The notes under the pieces: generated by a model | What the model saw: the letters and a program-made list of their open reading frames with translations, nothing else | The model's database searches: none | What the model was told of the DNA's origin: nothing | Made by a program: the position numbers and the translations under genes | In this document: piece after piece, positions 59,309 through 64,000 of the stretch | Layout of the letters: the number at the start of each line of letters is the position of its first letter | How positions within the stretch are numbered: position 1 is the stretch's first letter | Source: Termitomyces sp. T153 | Lineage: Eukaryota > Basidiomycota > Agaricomycetes > Agaricales > Lyophyllaceae | DNA: 64,000 bases | Assembly (NCBI GenBank): GCA_018296165.2 | Contig: JACKQL020000166.1 | Location: 1-64,000 of the forward strand | Direction of reading: 5' to 3'

Positions 59309-59995
59309 TAATATCAAGACTCCACCTTACCCCATTCTTGATGTCAGCAATTAATCCCACATACACTCCCACCAGAAATATAACCAATGTCTATGGTCAG
59401 CCAGTACCTAAAACTTGCTATGATCTGTTCTATTCCACCCTGATTGCAAAGGCACATTAAGTTGTGGATCAGACACCAATGTCTCTTCCATTCTGGTCAT
59501 ATCCCCCTACAATGGTTCTTTCTCTGGACACCCTCCCAGCCTATTCTCCATTGCACTCCTCACACACCCTTCCCCTCCACACCTCTCTTCTCTCCTCCAC
59601 CAGCTCTGCCCCTACCAAGGTTGACCATGGTGCCACCAATAACTTCACCAACAATTCCCTGACAGTGATCAATTGATTGCTCAACAACTCCTCTAGCACC
59701 TCACTACCACCACCTTCCTCAAGTTCTCTAACAGCAATACAAGCCCCACTGAAGACAATCCTTTGCTGCATGAGAGCAAACTATCCCCCTTACTAACAGA
59801 CAATGACAAGACCTCCAACTACCAGCCACCTAGTCACACACCTCTGCCCTCTCATTTCTGGCTTCTTCTGGCTCCACCAACCTACTGGCTCAACCTTATC
59901 CTCCACCTCAACAGGAATAACTGCCCAACTCTGGGACCAGCCTCCTTTAACACCTCATCTCCTCCTAAGGGCCCAGAAGACATTACTAACATCTC
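59309..59995 (+). pseudogene. Leader and Gag N-terminal region of element G
   Basis: The leader TAATATCAAGACTC follows the LTR. From about 59460 frames rich in Ser, Thr and Pro occur (MVLSLDTLPAYSPLHSSHTL and NNFTNNSLTVIN), like the start of gag in elements B and C. The sequence is cut at 59995 by a solo LTR and continues at 61144. Confidence 0.55.
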
Positions 59996-61148
59996 TGTCA
60001 TGACCCGTTCCCTGAAGCCCCATACACCGTCTGACAAACCCCCGCTCCCCCGGAACCCCCCCCTCCCCAACGCTTTGTCAAACTTCCCCAGCACTCCACG
60101 CCTACTCCGGCTAACTCTGGCACATTCTCGGCTAACTCTGACGGCCCCCTGGCCAACTCCGACATCTTCACTGCAGCTGCCAGCACTTCCCCTGGACTTC
60201 CTGCGCCCCTGGGACCACTCCCCCGCCATGCCTGACCCCATTACACATCATCAACTTGACACCCTGGCTTCCCCAACTTACCCTGGAGTATCATGACAGC
60301 CTTGGAACAGACCACGTCGCAATTGATCCCATCAACATATCAATGCAGCCTGCCCTCTGATCATAACCGACACCTGTCAACTCCATCGAGCTCCACCAAG
60401 CCCCGCCACCACAGCCGATGTCCCCAGAGCTCTTCAGTAGTCAGTATATAAGACATAGAGTAGCTCCTCGTACTCTAGTCGTGAGATTATCTATCTATCT
60501 ACCTACCTTTCTGATGTGTTTCTGATTGTTTCTTCTTGTGTTTTGTGTCGCGTGTCTCGTTTTCCTTACTCTCAGTCTCCTGGTCTTATCTTGTTTCTGT
60601 TCTGTTATCCTTTTGTTATCATTCCGTGTCTCTGCCTGAATCTATTCTCCTTCTCATCTCGTCTTTGTCTTGTTTTGTTCGACTCCATATCGCTCCGTTT
60701 GATTCTGTCTATTGTGTTCAAGTCCTCTCGACCATAACGTACTCACAAACTCCGCAATTACAATTACAAACCTCTGATGCTCGTTACCACCCCCGGACCC
60801 TGCTATACACTTGGCTCTGAACCCCATCAATCCCTGTTGAACCCCCATCAGAACTCTGGCTCCGCTCCTGTCATCCACGTAGCCTCTGCCTCCTCCGCAC
60901 CCACAATACTCACACACAGATTTATGCCTGAACCCCGCCAAGTCCGTCCCCCTCCCCCGCAACTTGTCCTCTACTCCTCTGGACCTCCCCAGACTTGCTC
61001 AGATCAATCTCCCCTGGCTATCCTCACAAGTCCCCAGTGCTTGGAACACCTCCGAGTGCTTGGTTGTCAGTGCAGGGAATCATGTTTGCCTAGTAAGGAC
61101 TTGCCCAGTGTAGCTGAGCCCCCGTGGTCAGCGGAACCTGACAATCTC
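59991..61148 (+). repeat. Solo LTR with perfect target duplication ATCTC
   Basis: The LTR is 59996-61143 (TGTCATGACCC to GGAACCTGACA), flanked by ATCTC at 59991-59995 and 61144-61148. The TATA box is at 60445-60451, and the start oligo AGTCGTGAGATT at 60477. CpG is abundant, so it is a recent insertion that lost its interior by LTR-LTR recombination. Confidence 0.9.
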
Positions 61149-61883
61149 CTGGACCCCCTACAGCTCTGCTCAAAGTCTACATATCACCAATGTCCAACTT
61201 GATTACTCTTTCAATAACTCTCTTCTCCCTCTCATTAAATAGCAAAGCCTCCTGGCACCTCTGCTAGCAAAGCATCCAACCTTCTCCACAACACCCTCAA
61301 CAAGCCCCTAGGATTCCAACTCTTTGACAAGAAGTTCCCCCCTCTGCCCAAACTACCTCCTATCCCAACAACACTTCCCTCCTCAACAATAATTAAGGAT
61401 TTCAAGACTAGCACCCCATCACCCAACCCCAAATTCAATCTCTAGAAGCAACTAGGACTACTCTGGTTACTAGAACATTGACCCCACCTGACACTTGACT
61501 GGAAAAGCCCCCACCACAAAATTCCCAAGCCCCAATACAACTCTAGCAACTCCCTCCTCCCTAGAACTCTGACATCTCTGGCCCAACTCCAGCAGCTCCA
61601 GAGCAACCAAAACTGCCCCTGTAAGGGCAACTTCCAGGGTGGCAGATTTGAGTTACACAGCTAGCAGAGGGAAATCCAAAGTATATTAGCAAGTAGATAA
61701 AGGTATAAGCAGTAACTAATCACTTAGTAGAGGGGAATCTGAAGAGAACAAGTCTAAGGATCCCTACTGCTTGGTGTGGCGCATCAGTGGGCAGCAGAGG
61801 CATGGGAACAGCTGTACAGAAGGCCAGAGCTAGCCCTAACCCTACAAAGATGATCAGTGAGGTAATATAGAAAGTTTGGCAGG
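61144..61883 (+). pseudogene. Continuation of element G interior
   Basis: Continues the sequence split by the solo LTR. Frames are short and of low complexity; no zinc knuckle or pol motif was found before the LTR of element F begins at 61884, so element G is truncated here. Confidence 0.45.
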
Positions 61884-63022
61884 TGTCAGGTTCTGCTGAC
61901 CATGGGGGCTCAGCTACACTGGGCAAGTCCTTACTAGGCGGATGTGATTCCCTGCACTGACAACCGGGCACCCGGAGGTGTTCCAAACATTGGGAACTTG
62001 TGAGGATAGTTAGTGGAGATTGGTCTGAGCAAGTCCAGGGAGGTCCAGAGGAGTAGAGGATGAGTTGCGGGGACAGGGGATGGGCTTGGCAGGGTTCAGG
62101 CATAAGTCCGTGAGTGAGTATTGCGGGTGCGGAGGAGGCAGAGGCTATGCAAATGACAGGAGTGGAGCCGGAGTTCTGATGGGGGATCAATGGGGATTGA
62201 TGGGGTTCAGAGCCGAGCGTGTAGCGGGGTCTGGAGTTGGTAAAAGAGTGTCAGAGGTTCGTAATCGTAACTGCGGAGTTCATGAGGATGTTATGGTCAA
62301 GAGGACTTGAACATGATAGACAGAATCAAACAAGATGAGATGGAGTCAAACAAAATGAGACAAAGACAAGAAAGAACAAGAATAGATTCAGGCAGAGACA
62401 CGGAATGATAACGAAAGGATAACAGAACAGAAACAAGATAAGACCAGGAGACTGAGAGTAAGGAAAACGAGACACGAGACACAAAACACAAGAAGAAACA
62501 ATCAGAAACACATCAGAAAGGTAGGTAGATAGATAGATAATCTCAAGACTAGAGTACGAGGAGCTACTCTATGTCTTATATACTGACTACTGAAGAGCTT
62601 CGGGGACGTTGGCTGTGGTGGTGGGGCTTGGCGGAGCTCAATGGAGTCGACAGGTGTCGGTTACGACCAGAGGGCAGGCCGCATTGATATGTTGATGGGA
62701 TCAATTGTGACGCAGTCCATTCCGAGGTTGTTGTGATACCCCAGGGTAAGTCGGGGGAGCCAGGGTGTCAAGTTGATGACATGTAATGGAGTCAGGCATG
62801 GCAGGGGAGTGGTCCCAGGGGCTCAGAAAGTCCAGGGGAAGCGCCGGTGGCTGCGGGGAAGACATCGGAGTTGGCCAGGGGGCTGTCAGAGTTAGCCGAG
62901 AATGCGCTGGAGTTAGCTGGAGTAGGTGCAGAGTGCTGAGGAAGTTTGATGAAGCGTCGGGGGAGGTTCCAGGGGGATGGAGGTTTGTTGGGCAATGTAT
63001 GGGGTTCAGGGAATGGGTCATA
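61884..63022 (-). repeat. 3' LTR of element F
   Basis: Begins TGTCAGGTTCTGC. The right end is altered (GGGTCATA where C has GGGTCGTGACA). TATA box at 62576-62582 (minus) with AGTCTTGAGATT starting 32 nt later at 62550. Confidence 0.8.
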
Positions 63023-63236
63023 TCACCCCTTCAGCATCAAGACCCTCAAGATGCAGGGAGCAGTCAGGGATTGGCGGGGGCATGGGAGTCAAAGCCCAGT
63101 AATATTGATCAATCCACAGTGAGTGATGGCAGCATGGGAGGCAAAGTTGAAGCATGGCCACCACTTCATCAGGGAGTTCTTCCTAATCAATTAAAAAGCC
63201 TTGGACGTACCCCGGGGCTTCCCAAATCCTTTGTCA

Positions 63237-64000
63237 TGTCTTCTCCCAGTTACTCAGCCACTCCTCCCACCCCATTGATTTCAGACGCAGATGTGGTGAT
63301 TGTGTATGACAGCAAGGGGGAGGAGTTCAAGCGTCGGCACTGAGCTGGTGCAATATACCAGAGTTGTGAGCAGCATCAACTTGTTTTTTTGGGGTGGCTG
63401 ACAGAGTTTTGCAGAGTTGTCCACAGTAGTGGTGGGTTCCCCGTGGGGTCCTAGGCAGGCCAAATTTTGTCCCATGGTGCCCCAATTGGTGGTGGGGGAT
63501 GTGGAAGGGGTCCCACCATTGCAGCAAATCCCTCAGGTGGAGGTGATGGCGGAGAAGTTTGCAAGGGCATTGGCATGGGCTCAGGGCCCCCCAACGCTGG
63601 AATGGTGCCAAAACAAGGCCCTGGTGAGTCTTTGAGTTCTCCTTTGTCACATGTGCTGATCCATTGTTCTTAGTGTGTTCTCTGTGTGCGGTGGAGTGAG
63701 GCCTGCATCTTCGATGTGCCCTCCATGGGCTCACGGCATGACACTTCAGTTTGCTTTCTGTGTCATGCAAGCCATGAGAAGTGCTCGATCTCATTGGAGT
63801 GGCGAGCAGCATGCGTTGCTGCGGAGCAGGGGTGGGACAAGGACTGGGTGTGGAGTCAGCTGGGTGAGGCATGAAAGACCTGGGTGTTGGGGGAGGGGAG
63901 CATGGGGCAGTCTGCGGAGCAGGTGGGGCCTCTGCAGGGTGGGCAGAGGGAGGGGGCACCCTTGGCGGCAGACCATGGAAAGCAAAGAGCTTCTCTGCCA
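63237..64000 (+). pseudogene. Antisense gene of element F with a Zn2Cys6-like cluster (partial)
   Basis: Homologous to the gene at 36497 in element C: the start MSSPSYSATPPTPLISDADV with IVYDSKGEEF, then RQAKFCPMVPQL. Between that block and the window edge is a part missing from the C copy: a helical stretch EVMAEKFARALAWAQGPPTL, an intron at 63624-63673 (GTGAGT to TTAG), and at 63674-63784 a cysteine cluster C-x2-C-x6-C-x15-C-x2-C-x6-C. This is the spacing of fungal Zn2Cys6 DNA-binding domains with a long loop. A TGA in exon 1 and one at 63870-63872 suggest decay. The 3' end is outside the window. Confidence 0.65.

Larger units (their letters stand above)
61884..64000 (-). mobile_element. 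LTR element F (3' end; continues beyond window)
   Basis: A 3' LTR (61884-63022) is followed by the same GGGGTGA purine tract region, spacer and antisense gene as in element C, in the same order. The element runs past the right edge. It has less CpG than C but more than G, and the gene has stops, suggesting intermediate age. Confidence 0.8.

Overview
The window looks like nuclear DNA of a filamentous basidiomycete, most likely a mushroom-forming agaricomycete. It has introns of about 45-60 bp, a fungal Rif1 gene, a DUF6534-type seven-helix protein gene, and a dense stack of Ty3/Gypsy, Copia, hAT and Helitron remnants. No bacterial signals (operons, Shine-Dalgarno sites, CRISPR) were seen. The family names are recognised from motifs; no search was run.

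Layout. 1-6758: minus-strand Ty3/Gypsy element A with a 410-bp LTR, PBS, gag, protease, RT/RNase H and integrase. 6759-10826: decayed gag and 5' LTR of element B. 10827-15080: decayed plus-strand Gypsy D. 15887-20660: five-exon rif1 on the minus strand, 1521 codons. 20934-28681: a hAT transposon with TIRs and an imperfect 8-bp target duplication, split by a Helitron at about 23445-27075. About 30.62-46.22 kb: an old Gypsy element E, split by a young 6.6-kb LTR element C (35117-41710, TSD GGAAT) and by a short LTR (41969-42320). 46.2-49.6 kb: unidentified CpG-poor remnants and a minisatellite of about 60 bp. 49.7-53.6 kb: an island with normal CpG content holding an unresolved minus-strand gene and a complete 13-exon DUF6534 gene. 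54-64 kb: decayed Copia and Gypsy fragments, element G, a solo LTR with TSD ATCTC, and the left end of element F.

The most interesting part is the LTR family of B, C, G, the solo LTR and F. Its LTRs have a TATA box exactly 32 nt upstream (33 in the most decayed copy) of an oligonucleotide complementary to the sequence just inside the 5' LTR. This is the arrangement expected for Tf1-type self-priming. Element C lacks pol and carries an intron-containing gene antisense to the LTR transcript. A related gene sits at the same place in element F and includes a Zn2Cys6-like cysteine cluster.

CpG dinucleotides are nearly absent from the old repeats and normal in rif1, the DUF6534 gene, element C and the solo LTR. 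Many stop codons in old elements are TGA, TAG or TAA where the family has Arg or Gln. This fits methylation-linked C-to-T decay, and the CpG level tracks insertion age as judged by TSD quality and nesting.
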